Shown here: in pieces, positions 18,864 through 27,329 of the stretch | Layout of the letters: each line of letters opens with the position of its first letter | How positions within the stretch are numbered: position 1 is the first letter of the stretch | Source of the DNA: Flagellimonas sp. HMM57 | GTDB taxonomy: Bacteria > Bacteroidota > Bacteroidia > Flavobacteriales > Flavobacteriaceae | NCBI RefSeq assembly: GCF_021390175.1 | Contig: NZ_CP090004.1 | Location: forward strand, 3,835,001 to 3,899,000 | DNA length: 64,000 nt | Direction: 5' to 3' | Position numbers and translations under genes: made by a program | The notes under the pieces: model-generated | Told to the model about the DNA's origin: nothing | Seen by the model: the letters and a program-made list of their open reading frames with translations, nothing else | Databases searched by the model: none

Positions 18864-20786
18864 ATGCAATTTAAACATCCAGAAATCCTTTGGGCCTTAG
18901 TACTTCTACTCATTCCTATTTTAATCCATCTTTTTCAATTACGGCGATTTAAAAAAACACCATTTACGAATGTAGCCATGCTACAGCAGGTAGTTTCGGA
19001 GTCCAGGAAAAGTAATACGCTAAAAAAAAGGCTCCTACTTTTAACACGACTTTTATTGATTGCAGCCATAATCATTGCATTTGCACAACCCTTTTCCTCA
19101 AAAAAGACAGCATTGCAACAAAAGGAAACCGTGGTGTATTTAGATGATTCGTTCAGCATGCAAGCTAAAAGCAACGGACTTTCGTTATTGGAAAAATCGG
19201 TACAGGAATTGATCAAGAACAGTCATCCTGAAAGTGTTTTTAGTCTTTTTACGAACGAAAAAACATATAGAGAGGTTACCATTAGGGATATACAGAACAA
19301 TTTACTTTCGCTCCCCCATTCGCATAGGCAGCTGGGGTTTAATGAAATTCAGCTCAAAGCAAACACCCTGTTCTCCAAGAGCACAAACACCATTAAAGAT
19401 TTGATACTGCTATCCGATTTTCAAGAGAGCATGTATACTACGGATAGTGCCCTGGATTCTGCTACGACGAATTATTTAGTGCCTATTCGTCCAAAGGAAA
19501 CCCGGAATATCTCGTTGGACTCGATATACCTAACAGAAAATCAAGCTGCCCCGGCTTCGATTTCTGCACTGCTTTCCGGAGGTGTCGATGAAGAGAATGT
19601 TCCCATATCACTTTATAATGGCGAGGTATTGATTGCGAAAACCTCCGCAAAATTTAACGCTAATGGTAAAGCAGAAGTAACTTTTACAATCCCCGAAGGT
19701 GAAGCATTGAACGGTACCCTAAAGATTACCGACAATGGGTTGTCCTATGACAACCAGTTCTTCTTTAACATCAATAAAAAGGACAAGATAAAAGTTTTGG
19801 CCGTACACGATTCCAACAGCAACTACCTGGACCGTTTATTTAACCAAGAGGAATTTACACTGAATACATATAGGCTCAGAGAATTGGATTACAGTACTTT
19901 GGACGAACAAAACGTAGTGGTTCTGGATAATTTACCAGCTATTCCCAACAGCTTGCAAAAAGTACTCCGAACTTTTAAAGAAAATGGGGGGACCATCATC
20001 GTTGTTCCTTCTGCTGAAAGTGACCTTACCTCTTACAATCAATTTCTTTCAAGCTTTTTTGCTACACAACTGGATGAGGGCAGTGATATCAGTAAAAAAA
20101 TAACCACAATATCCTTTGAGCATCCGTTGTACAAAAATGTGTTTGAAAAAAAAGTCTACAACTTTCAGTATCCAAACGTGAAGCGCTATTTTAGGACACG
20201 GACACGTGCACCTAAAATCCTGTCTTTAGAGAGTGGCGATGTATTTCTGTCCGGTATTGATGGTTTTTATTTGTTTTCTGCTGCATTGGAAGATAACAAC
20301 TCAAATTTTAAAAACTCTCCTTTAATCGTTCCCACCTTTTATAATATGGCAGCATTCGGGCTTAAAACATCCGAGCCATATCATAATATTGGACAAGCTA
20401 CTACGGTGGATATATCCTTGAATTTAGGGGCGGATGATATCTTGAATGTTTCAAAGGAAGGATATGAATTTATTCCGTTTCAACAAAGTTTTCCAAATAA
20501 GGTAAGGCTCAATTTTAATGATGACCCTACGGTAGATGGCATCTTTAGTATTACCAGGCAGGGACAATCCATACAGAATATAAGTTTCAATTACCCCAGG
20601 ACAGAGAGCAAGCTCAATTATTTGGATTTGGAAAACATTGGCAATGCACGCAATCAAGATTCCGTCGCTTCGTTGTTCGAGTTTCTTGAGACCGAGAGCA
20701 GTATTACGGCGTATTGGAAATGGTTTGTTATTTTAGCGCTACTACTCGCGCTTATTGAGGTAATTATTCAAAAATTTGTTACATGA
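18864..20786 (+). CDS. BatA-type membrane protein with von Willebrand-like domain
   Basis: About 640 residues. The N-terminal ~85 residues match the double-transmembrane BatA module (HPEILWALVLLLIPILIHLFQLRRF, then RLLLLTRLLLIAAIIIAFAQPF). A VWA-like fold follows, with the metal-site motif YLDDSFSMQAKS. A long extracytoplasmic part and a C-terminal membrane helix (WFVILALLLALIEVII) complete it. I use ATG 18864 rather than TTG 18858. Function in Bacteroidota is not settled; family members are linked to aerotolerance operons and peptidoglycan or stress processes. It overlaps the next gene by 4 bases. Confidence 0.85.
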   Translation: MQFKHPEILWALVLLLIPILIHLFQLRRFKKTPFTNVAMLQQVVSESRKSNTLKKRLLLLTRLLLIAAIIIAFAQPFSSKKTALQQKETVVYLDDSFSMQAKSNGLSLLEKSVQELIKNSHPESVFSLFTNEKTYREVTIRDIQNNLLSLPHSHRQLGFNEIQLKANTLFSKSTNTIKDLILLSDFQESMYTTDSALDSATTNYLVPIRPKETRNISLDSIYLTENQAAPASISALLSGGVDEENVPISLYNGEVLIAKTSAKFNANGKAEVTFTIPEGEALNGTLKITDNGLSYDNQFFFNINKKDKIKVLAVHDSNSNYLDRLFNQEEFTLNTYRLRELDYSTLDEQNVVVLDNLPAIPNSLQKVLRTFKENGGTIIVVPSAESDLTSYNQFLSSFFATQLDEGSDISKKITTISFEHPLYKNVFEKKVYNFQYPNVKRYFRTRTRAPKILSLESGDVFLSGIDGFYLFSAALEDNNSNFKNSPLIVPTFYNMAAFGLKTSEPYHNIGQATTVDISLNLGADDILNVSKEGYEFIPFQQSFPNKVRLNFNDDPTVDGIFSITRQGQSIQNISFNYPRTESKLNYLDLENIGNARNQDSVASLFEFLETESSITAYWKWFVILALLLALIEVIIQKFVT

Positions 20787-22036
20787 ACATTCTGCTAAAG
20801 TCTGTGAAAATAGTTTGTCCAGAAAATGCGGCCTTACATTTAAAAAAGCGGGACATTTTTATAAAAAATGGAACCATTGAAAAGATTGCTACATCTGTGG
20901 ACGTTCCTTCCAAAACAAAAGTGGTCGATTATAAAAACCTTCATGTTTCGTTAGGTTGGTTCGATACCGGTGTCAGTTTTGGAGAGCCAGGGTTTGAAGA
21001 GCGTGAAACCATTTTAAACGGTCTGTTCGTTGCTGGCAAAAGTGGTTTTACGGACATTTTGTTAAATCCAACCAGCAACCCCGTACCGGATACAAGTTCA
21101 GCCATTGTTTTTCTAAAAGAAAGGGGAAACGGCAGTACTGCCAACCTATATCCTTTAGGATGCTTGACGACAGGCTCCGAAGGAAAAGATTTGGCGGAAC
21201 TTTTTGATATGAAAAATGCCGGTGCAGTAGCCTATTATGATTTTAAAAAACAAGTTGCCAATCCAAACCTATTAAAAATTGCACTTTTATATGCGCAGAA
21301 CTTTGATGGTCTCATATGTTCCTATCCGCAAGATGGGCAAATAAGGGGAAAGGGAATTGTACATGAAGGTGAGGTTTCCACTTCTTTGGGGCTTAAAGGA
21401 ATTCCTGACTTGGCCGAAGAGTTACAGATTGCACGAGATCTCTTTATTTTGGAATATACCGGGGGAAAGCTACATATCCCCACCATTTCAACCACAAATT
21501 CTGTTAAGTTGATTGCCAATGCAAAGAAAAAAGGGTTGAACGTTAGCTGTAGTGTTTCCATTCATAACCTGATTTTTACGGATGAAAGCTTAAAAGATTT
21601 TGATACAAGCTATAAAGTTTCTCCGCCACTTAGAAGCAAAACTGACTGTAAGGCGTTGATCAAAGGACTTAAAGATGGTATTATCGATTTTGTAACATCT
21701 GACCATAATCCTATTGCCGTTGAAGAAAAAAAGATTGAATTTGACAATGCAGTTGATGGAACCATTGGTTTGGAGTCTGCATTTGGAAGTTTAAACCAAC
21801 TTTTTGATCTGGAAGAGACCATAGCACTGTTAACCAAGGGCAGGGAACGTTTTGGATTAAATACACCGCTATTGAAAGAAGGAGAAAAAGCCTGCCTGAC
21901 ACTTTTTGATCCTAATGGCGAAGGTTCATTTGAAGAAGAAAATATACTTTCCACCTCTAAAAATAGCATGTTTTTGGGCAGCTCGCTAAAAGGAAAAGTG
22001 TACGGAGCGGTTAACAACAATCAAATCTTGATTTAA
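20783..22036 (+). CDS. Dihydroorotase-like protein lacking metal ligands
   Basis: A 417-residue amidohydrolase-fold protein aligned end to end with class I dihydroorotases. The usual D-x-H-x-H at strand 1 reads DTGVS (residues 61-65). The usual HCED block reads CSYPQD, and the usual second His in LHI-x-H-ST reads LHIPTIST. The SDHNPI motif with the catalytic Asp is kept. Loss of most zinc ligands is the hallmark of non-catalytic PyrC' proteins, which in other bacteria serve as structural partners of aspartate transcarbamoylase. It overlaps the BatA-like gene by 4 bases, so it is translationally coupled. A true PyrC is expected elsewhere. Confidence 0.85.
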   Translation: MNILLKSVKIVCPENAALHLKKRDIFIKNGTIEKIATSVDVPSKTKVVDYKNLHVSLGWFDTGVSFGEPGFEERETILNGLFVAGKSGFTDILLNPTSNPVPDTSSAIVFLKERGNGSTANLYPLGCLTTGSEGKDLAELFDMKNAGAVAYYDFKKQVANPNLLKIALLYAQNFDGLICSYPQDGQIRGKGIVHEGEVSTSLGLKGIPDLAEELQIARDLFILEYTGGKLHIPTISTTNSVKLIANAKKKGLNVSCSVSIHNLIFTDESLKDFDTSYKVSPPLRSKTDCKALIKGLKDGIIDFVTSDHNPIAVEEKKIEFDNAVDGTIGLESAFGSLNQLFDLEETIALLTKGRERFGLNTPLLKEGEKACLTLFDPNGEGSFEEENILSTSKNSMFLGSSLKGKVYGAVNNNQILI

Positions 22037-22040
22037 TATT

Positions 22041-22364
22041 TTGGGAGAAGCAAAAAAAGGAAAAACAACCGCGATTATAAGCTATATCACTCTAGTGGGG
22101 TGCCTTATTGCACTCACCATGAACATGGAGCCCAAAAATTCGTTTGCACGTTTCCATATTCGCCAAGCATTCGGGATTCATCTGATATATCATGCATTGG
22201 CAATAGTCCTTACCTTCACAAAGGTAATTGAGGCTTCATTTGGACTGTATATTTTTTATCTCATTCTGGTTCTGTATGGTTTTCTTGGAGCAATGAACCT
22301 AAAAAAACCATTGCTGCCACTGCTAGGACCTTATTTTCAAAAATGGTTTACCTTTATCCCTTAA
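22041..22364 (+). CDS. Small membrane protein, DUF4870-like
   Basis: A 107-residue protein with three hydrophobic segments (IISYITLVGCLIALTM, FGIHLIYHALAIVLTF, GLYIFYLILVLYGFLGAM). The NSFARFHIRQA sequence between the first two helices is characteristic of the DUF4870 group. It begins with TTG at 22041, four bases after the dihydroorotase-like stop, and the esterase gene follows 10 bases later. It is therefore an internal operon gene. Function unknown. Confidence 0.7.
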   Translation: MGEAKKGKTTAIISYITLVGCLIALTMNMEPKNSFARFHIRQAFGIHLIYHALAIVLTFTKVIEASFGLYIFYLILVLYGFLGAMNLKKPLLPLLGPYFQKWFTFIP

Positions 22365-22374
22365 TTGTTAAATA

Positions 22375-23034
22375 ATGTCCCCCACCCCGCTGTCCTTAGA
22401 ATACTTACTGCGTCCTTCTGTTGTAAAAACTGATAAAGCCCCTTCCGTTTTTATGTTTCATGGTTACGGAAGCAATGAAGAAGACCTATTCTCTTTTGCA
22501 TCTGAGCTGCCTGAAGAGTTAACAATAATATCAGTTAGGGCGCCTTACGACCTTGAACCTTTTGGCCATGCCTGGTATGCCATTAATTTTGATGCAGAAC
22601 AAGGTAAATGGAGCGATAATGAACAGGCAAAAATATCTAGGGATAAAATAATAGCGTTCATTGATGAGGCATGCGAAGCCTATGATTTGGATGAAGAAAA
22701 CATAACACTTTTAGGCTTTAGCCAAGGTACCATTCTTAGTTATTCCGTAGCCCTTTCTGTTCCAGAAAAAGTAAAGAATGTAATTGCACTAAGCGGTTAT
22801 ATCAACGAAGACATTCTTTTGGATGGTTATAAAACCAAAGATTACAGCGGTTTAAATATTTATGCTTCGCACGGGCAGGTAGATCAGGTAATCCCTGTGG
22901 AATGGGCGCAGCGAATACCAGATTTTTTAAAGGGCCTGAATATAAATCACCAGTATGAGGAGTTTCCCATAGGACATGGCGTGTCACCCCAAAATTTTCA
23001 CTCTTTTAAGGCGTGGTTGGTTAACAACATCTAA
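22375..23034 (+). CDS. Phospholipase/carboxylesterase-type alpha/beta hydrolase
   Basis: A 219-residue cytosolic hydrolase. Motifs are FMFHGYGSNEEDLF (oxyanion region), the nucleophile elbow GFSQGTILS, an Asp in SHGQVDQVIP and the catalytic His in FPIGHGVSPQ. Size and motifs match the carboxylesterase/lysophospholipase (YpfH/EstB) group. It is the last gene of the run that begins with the BatA-like protein. Its stop overlaps that of a convergent gene by 4 bases. Confidence 0.9.
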   Translation: MSPTPLSLEYLLRPSVVKTDKAPSVFMFHGYGSNEEDLFSFASELPEELTIISVRAPYDLEPFGHAWYAINFDAEQGKWSDNEQAKISRDKIIAFIDEACEAYDLDEENITLLGFSQGTILSYSVALSVPEKVKNVIALSGYINEDILLDGYKTKDYSGLNIYASHGQVDQVIPVEWAQRIPDFLKGLNINHQYEEFPIGHGVSPQNFHSFKAWLVNNI

Positions 23035-23525
23035 TTGCTCCTAGTGTAAAGTAGGTGGTCCATCAAAGTAAAATCGACACCCAAATCATCTTTGAGTTCA
23101 TACTTAATAATTAAATCGCCCCAATATTTTCCATCGGAAAAGTCCGCCAACAACCATCTATGATTGATAATCTTTATTTTATTTATTTTGAAGTCACTTT
23201 CCATCCCTTCATAAGGAATTAAGGGGTTATCGCCTTTTTTTTCGTTGGTTTCCAATAATTTATCTTCGATATAGCGTGACGGATTCTTTAGTTTTAGATG
23301 GTCATAATAGGCAAGCGCATCATCATTGTTCTCTAAAGAAAAGTACTGAACATCCAATATTTTCAGTTGTGACTGTTGTAACGAATCCTTTAAATCAGAA
23401 ATTTCGGTTTTCAAACTTTCCGCATCGGAATAAAATGCCTTTTGCATATTGTTTGTGCTCACGAACTGGTACAATGCAATCAATGCGGCAAAAATAAATA
23501 GGTATAAAAAAATCTTATTCTTCAT
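23031..23525 (-). CDS. Membrane-anchored protein of unknown function
   Basis: A 164-residue protein with one N-terminal membrane segment (IFLYLFIFAALIALYQFV) and a short coiled coil (SDAESLKTEISDLKDSLQQSQ). A small globular domain follows, containing NHRWLLADFSDGKYWGDLIIKYEL. I recognise the architecture as a conserved flavobacterial protein sometimes labelled hydrolase, but see no catalytic motif. It lies four bases downstream of the MBL hydrolase gene on the same strand. Confidence 0.7.
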   Translation of the reverse strand: MKNKIFLYLFIFAALIALYQFVSTNNMQKAFYSDAESLKTEISDLKDSLQQSQLKILDVQYFSLENNDDALAYYDHLKLKNPSRYIEDKLLETNEKKGDNPLIPYEGMESDFKINKIKIINHRWLLADFSDGKYWGDLIIKYELKDDLGVDFTLMDHLLYTRSN

Positions 23526-23529
23526 AATT

Positions 23530-24297
23530 TTAAATCTTCAATTGTAAGTTATCATAAGCCAAAAATACACTCTTGGGAAGTTTTTTTTCCACTTCTTCGT
23601 GAAACCCAAGTAAATGACTGATATGGGTAAAATACGTCCTTTCGGCTCCGACCAGTTTTGAAAAAGCCAGTGCCTCCTCTAAATTAAAATGGGAATGGTG
23701 CGGTTCCTCTCTAAGTGCATTGACCACGAGTACCTTTGCACCTCTTATTTTTTCAATTTCATGTTCATCCACACGCTTTACATCCGTTAGGTAAACAAAA
23801 TCCTTGAAACGATAGCCAAACACCTGCAATCGATTATGATATGCTTCAATGGGAATTACTTTTAGACCTCCCAGTGCTATTGGTTGATTATTTACGACTT
23901 CATTGACCCTGACCGCAGGAGCTCCCGGATACCTATTTTCATCAGCAAAAATATAATCGAAACGTCTGGTTAAGGAGTCAATGACCCTGTTATGGGCATA
24001 AATTGGAATATCCCCTTGCCTAAAAAAGAAAGGACGGATATCATCAATGCCAGCCGTATGGTCCGCATGCTCATGGGTGAAGAGAATACCGTCCAGTTTT
24101 TCTATTGGGTTTGTTAGCATTTGTTGCCTAAAATCGGGGCCACAATCCACTACATAATTAAAACCATTGTAAGAAACGAGAACAGAGACCCTTAGCCGTT
24201 TGTCCCTTGGATCCTTACTCAGGCATACCGGATGATTGCTACCAATTATGGGAATTCCTTGAGAGGTGCCCGTTCCTAAAAAAGTAATGGTCATCAT
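23530..24297 (-). CDS. MBL-fold metallo-hydrolase, PhnP-like
   Basis: About 256 residues. The metallo-beta-lactamase motif FTHEHADHTAGIDDIRPFF is complete (HxHxDH), with further ligands in DCGPDFRQQ and a C-terminal THISHLLG. The opening ITFLGTGTSQGIPIIG, with Cys in HPVC, matches PhnP-type cyclic phosphodiesterases, which cleave cyclic ribose phosphates or related substrates. I favour the start at MMTITFLG (24297); an in-frame ATG at 24315 would add MILMDD. Co-transcribed with the downstream anchored protein. Confidence 0.88.
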   Translation of the reverse strand: MMTITFLGTGTSQGIPIIGSNHPVCLSKDPRDKRLRVSVLVSYNGFNYVVDCGPDFRQQMLTNPIEKLDGILFTHEHADHTAGIDDIRPFFFRQGDIPIYAHNRVIDSLTRRFDYIFADENRYPGAPAVRVNEVVNNQPIALGGLKVIPIEAYHNRLQVFGYRFKDFVYLTDVKRVDEHEIEKIRGAKVLVVNALREEPHHSHFNLEEALAFSKLVGAERTYFTHISHLLGFHEEVEKKLPKSVFLAYDNLQLKI

Positions 24298-24381
24298 ATC
24301 ATCCATTAAAATCAAAATTATAACTTATTTATTTAATAGATTGGATGAAGAGTGTAACTTTGTTTTTATAAAATATAGCTC

Positions 24382-25839
24382 ATGTCCACTGCCACTGGTA
24401 AACAACATGCCTTTGAAAATACTCCTTCGATAAAGGCCAAGACCTTACGAATAAACCTAAACCCAAATATCTACGGAACCTTTGCCGAAATTGGTGCGGG
24501 CCAAGAAACGGCCAGACAGTTCTTTAGGGCAGGTGGTGCTTCTGGAACCATTGCAAAAGCAATGAGTGCTTATGACAAATCTTTTAGTGATGCGGTTTAT
24601 GGAATCGAAGAAGATGGAAGATATGTTACGCAGTCAAGGCTAAAGAAAATGCTGTCCCACGAAATGCATCTTGTAGAGGAGCGCATCAGTCGTGAAAACA
24701 ATCCGGATTATCTGTTCTTTTCATTTGCCAATACGGTAGCTACCATCGATTTTTCAAAACGCTATAAAGGACATGGATGGGTAGGAATACGATTTCAACT
24801 AGATCCCAAACAAAAGGAATATGACGAAATCATTCTTCACATTCGTTTTAAACAAAATGAGGCAAGGTTGCAACAAGAAACTTTGGGAACACTGGGCGTA
24901 AACCTAATTTACGGGGCGTTTTTCAAATACCATAAACCAAAGAAACTCTTAAAATATCTATACGATCATATTGATAAGGATACTATTGAGATCGATATGG
25001 TGAATTTTATCGGGCCACATTTTAAGGAAGTCGATAACAGGCTTATGAGTTTACAGCTCATCCGTAACGACATGACGGATGCCGTAATGTTCGGACCTGA
25101 TGGAAACAACCTTTTACCTGCCTCTTTGCTTTATAAAAAGAATATCTTGGCATTGCGAGGTAGCTTCAGACCTGTTACGAAAGTGAACATGGATATGTTC
25201 CAGAAATCGTATGACATTTTCATAAGGGAACAAACGGTAGAATATGAGAACACCATTGTTATTTTTGAGATTACCCTTTCCAACCTAAAAGCATCGGGCG
25301 AAATTGATGAACAGGATTTTATGGACAGGGCAGAACTTTTAAGTTCGCTTGGTCATACAGTGATGATATCCAAATTTCAAGAGTATTACAAATTGGTGGA
25401 GTACTTTAATAATTATACCAAGGCCAAAATTGGACTTACAATGGGAGTCAATAATTTGGTCGATGTTTTTGATGAAAAATATTATCGTGATTTGAGCGGT
25501 GGTATTCTTGAAGCGTTTGGAAAACTCTTCTTTAAAGACCTAAAAGTCTATCTATACCCCATGAAAGATGTGAATACAGGGCAGGTTATGACGAGCAATA
25601 ATGTGAAGGTGCATCCAAGAATGAAAGAGCTCTACAAATTCTTCAAGTATAATGGGAAGGTAATGGATATTATAGATTACGATCCAGATATCATGCATAT
25701 CTTTTCCAGGGATGTCCTAAAACGAATTATAAATGCTGAAGAAGGTTGGGAAGAAATGATCCCTGAAGGTATTGCAGATATTATAAAAGAAAAACGACTC
25801 TTTACAAGAAAAGTTTTAAAGGAAAAAGAAGAAGCTTAA
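24382..25839 (+). CDS. Large conserved cytosolic protein, function unknown
   Basis: A 485-residue protein with no signal peptide or membrane helix. The sequence is well conserved-looking: NPNIYGTFAEIGAGQETARQFFRAGGASG, LVEERISRENN, GRYVTQSRLKKMLSHE, HGWVGIRFQLDP and RDLSGGILEAFGKLF. Homologues are sometimes mislabelled TonB-dependent receptor, which this clearly is not since it has no export signal or barrel. The glycine-rich GAGQETA loop hints at nucleotide or cofactor binding; that is inference only. It stands alone, with a TAACTTTG box at 24355-24362 as a weak promoter candidate and a bidirectional terminator after it. Confidence 0.75.
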   Translation: MSTATGKQHAFENTPSIKAKTLRINLNPNIYGTFAEIGAGQETARQFFRAGGASGTIAKAMSAYDKSFSDAVYGIEEDGRYVTQSRLKKMLSHEMHLVEERISRENNPDYLFFSFANTVATIDFSKRYKGHGWVGIRFQLDPKQKEYDEIILHIRFKQNEARLQQETLGTLGVNLIYGAFFKYHKPKKLLKYLYDHIDKDTIEIDMVNFIGPHFKEVDNRLMSLQLIRNDMTDAVMFGPDGNNLLPASLLYKKNILALRGSFRPVTKVNMDMFQKSYDIFIREQTVEYENTIVIFEITLSNLKASGEIDEQDFMDRAELLSSLGHTVMISKFQEYYKLVEYFNNYTKAKIGLTMGVNNLVDVFDEKYYRDLSGGILEAFGKLFFKDLKVYLYPMKDVNTGQVMTSNNVKVHPRMKELYKFFKYNGKVMDIIDYDPDIMHIFSRDVLKRIINAEEGWEEMIPEGIADIIKEKRLFTRKVLKEKEEA

Positions 25840-25860
25840 AAGCTATCATATTTGAAAATA

Positions 25861-25895
25861 AAAAACGGCACTTCCAAAAAGGTTGTGCCGTTTTT
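25861..25895. terminator. Bidirectional terminator
   Basis: Arms AAAAACGGCAC (25861-25871) and GTGCCGTTTTT (25885-25895) pair perfectly around a 13-base loop and carry A and T tails on either side. It serves the convergent 24382 gene and bcp. Confidence 0.85.
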
Positions 25896-25911
25896 ACATA
25901 TTTGGCAGTGT

Positions 25912-26364
25912 TTAGTCCAAAAGCTGTGCCGCGTGATCTTTCGTTTTTACCTTTTCGATGACTTTTTCGATAACACCTTCGCCATCGATTACAAAAGTTG
26001 TTCTATGCAATCCATCATATTCTTTACCCATAAATTTTTTCGGTCCCCATACACCAAACGTTTCTATTACGGTATGGTCTTCATCTGCCAGTAATGGATA
26101 AGGGAAATCATATTTATTCTTGAAGTTCGCTTGCTTTTTTTCTGAATCTTCGCTTACTCCCAGTATTTCCAGTCCTTGTTCCTGTAAAAGTTTGTAGTTA
26201 TCCCTTAAATTACAGGCTTCTGCGGTACATCCTGGTGTATTTGCTCGCGGATAGAAAAAAATGGCCAATCGCTTTCCTTTGTAGTCACTAAGACTTATCG
26301 TGTTCCCGTCTTGGTCTTTTGAAGAAAATTCAGGTACTTTATCCCCTACTTTTAACATATTCAT
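25912..26364 (-). CDS. bcp: Thioredoxin-dependent thiol peroxidase (Bcp)
   Basis: A 150-residue peroxiredoxin that reduces hydrogen and organic peroxides in the cytosol. The family motif FYPRANTPGCTAEACNLRD contains the peroxidatic Cys and a second Cys five residues on, as in BCP enzymes with an intramolecular disulfide. FGVWGPKKFMGKEYDGLHRTTFVID is the usual C-terminal block. The start could also be the second Met (MLKVGDK, 26358). It is transcribed divergently from nth. Confidence 0.95.
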   Translation of the reverse strand: MNMLKVGDKVPEFSSKDQDGNTISLSDYKGKRLAIFFYPRANTPGCTAEACNLRDNYKLLQEQGLEILGVSEDSEKKQANFKNKYDFPYPLLADEDHTVIETFGVWGPKKFMGKEYDGLHRTTFVIDGEGVIEKVIEKVKTKDHAAQLLD

Positions 26365-26419
26365 ATGTATTCAACTTTAAATTTATTGTTTAACTTATTT
26401 TTCATAAAATTAAACAAAA

Positions 26420-27082
26420 ATGACTAAACAACAGAAAGTAAATTTCACAATTGATACATTGAATGAACTTTATCCCACAATTCCAGTACCTCTAGACCAT
26501 AAAGACCCCTATACTTTATTGATCGCTGTACTCTTATCTGCCCAAAGCACGGATGTTCGTGTAAATAAGATAACCCCATTACTTTTTGAAAGGGCCGATA
26601 ATCCGCATGCCATGGTCCGCCTTTCGGTTGATGAAATAAGGGACATCATACGCCCGGTTGGGCTATCTCCAATGAAATCGAAAGGTATTCACGGACTTTC
26701 CAAAATTTTAATAGAAAAATATAATGGAGAAGTGCCAAAAGATATTGCGCTATTGGAAGAATTGCCTGCCGTTGGTCATAAAACTGCCAGTGTAGTAGTA
26801 TCGCAAGCATTTGGGATTCCTGCTTTTCCTGTGGATACGCATATCCATAGACTTATGTACCGTTGGGGGTTCACCAATGGAAAAAATGTGGTACAAACTG
26901 AAAAGGACGCAAAACGCTTGTTCCCAAAAGCGTTGTGGAATCGATTACATTTACAGATTATATGGTATGGTCGTGAATATTCCCCAGCTAGGGGATGGAA
27001 CCTGGAAAAGGATATCATCACGCGGACAATTGGTCGTAAATTGGTGCTCAATGAATACTATAAAACCAAAAAGAGCCGCTAA
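26420..27082 (+). CDS. nth: Endonuclease III (no iron-sulfur cluster)
   Basis: A 220-residue base-excision DNA glycosylase/AP lyase. The helix-hairpin-helix LPAVGHKTASVV contains catalytic Lys121 and the VDTHIHR segment contains catalytic Asp139. Classical enzymes end in a four-cysteine loop that binds a 4Fe-4S cluster. Here the equivalent region reads YGREYSPARGWNLEKDI, and the whole protein contains no cysteine. The fold and active site look intact, so it should work without a cluster. The stop codon lies within a strong terminator hairpin. Confidence 0.93.
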   Translation: MTKQQKVNFTIDTLNELYPTIPVPLDHKDPYTLLIAVLLSAQSTDVRVNKITPLLFERADNPHAMVRLSVDEIRDIIRPVGLSPMKSKGIHGLSKILIEKYNGEVPKDIALLEELPAVGHKTASVVVSQAFGIPAFPVDTHIHRLMYRWGFTNGKNVVQTEKDAKRLFPKALWNRLHLQIIWYGREYSPARGWNLEKDIITRTIGRKLVLNEYYKTKKSR

Positions 27083-27101
27083 TTGCGGCTCTTTTTGGTT
27101 T
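27063..27101. terminator. Strong terminator overlapping the nth stop codon
   Basis: Seventeen-base perfect arms (27063-27079 and 27085-27101) with a 5-base loop contain GAGCCGC/GCGGCTC and flanking A and T runs. It can serve both nth and the convergent small gene. Confidence 0.85.
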
Positions 27102-27113
27102 AAGTATCACGTA

Positions 27114-27257
27114 CTAATTTAACGTGATCTCAAATTTGTAATTTTTACAATCGACTACATCAATTGATTTAGAATAGCTAAGCAAGAAATTGATGGTTTC
27201 TCTTGTTGCTTTTACCGTTTTAACGGTTTCTTGTTCTTCAGAGTAAATGTTTTCCAT
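27114..27257 (-). CDS. 47-residue conserved small protein
   Basis: An ATG at 27255-27257 (complement) opens a 47-codon frame ending with TAG at 27114-27116. The product starts MENIYSEEQETVKTVKATRE and continues with INFLLSYSKSIDVVDC and a terminal NYKFEITLN. It is soluble and has a single Cys. It lies downstream of the ECF sigma factor gene on the same strand (72-base gap) and ends just before the nth terminator. I recall such a small protein near this sigma factor in related genomes, which supports it, but no function is known. Confidence 0.6.
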   Translation of the reverse strand: MENIYSEEQETVKTVKATRETINFLLSYSKSIDVVDCKNYKFEITLN

Positions 27258-27329
27258 ATTCTAGCATTAATGTTACAATTAGATAACGCCGCTAAAATGG
27301 AAATATTGCTATGTTCGACCTAATGCAGA

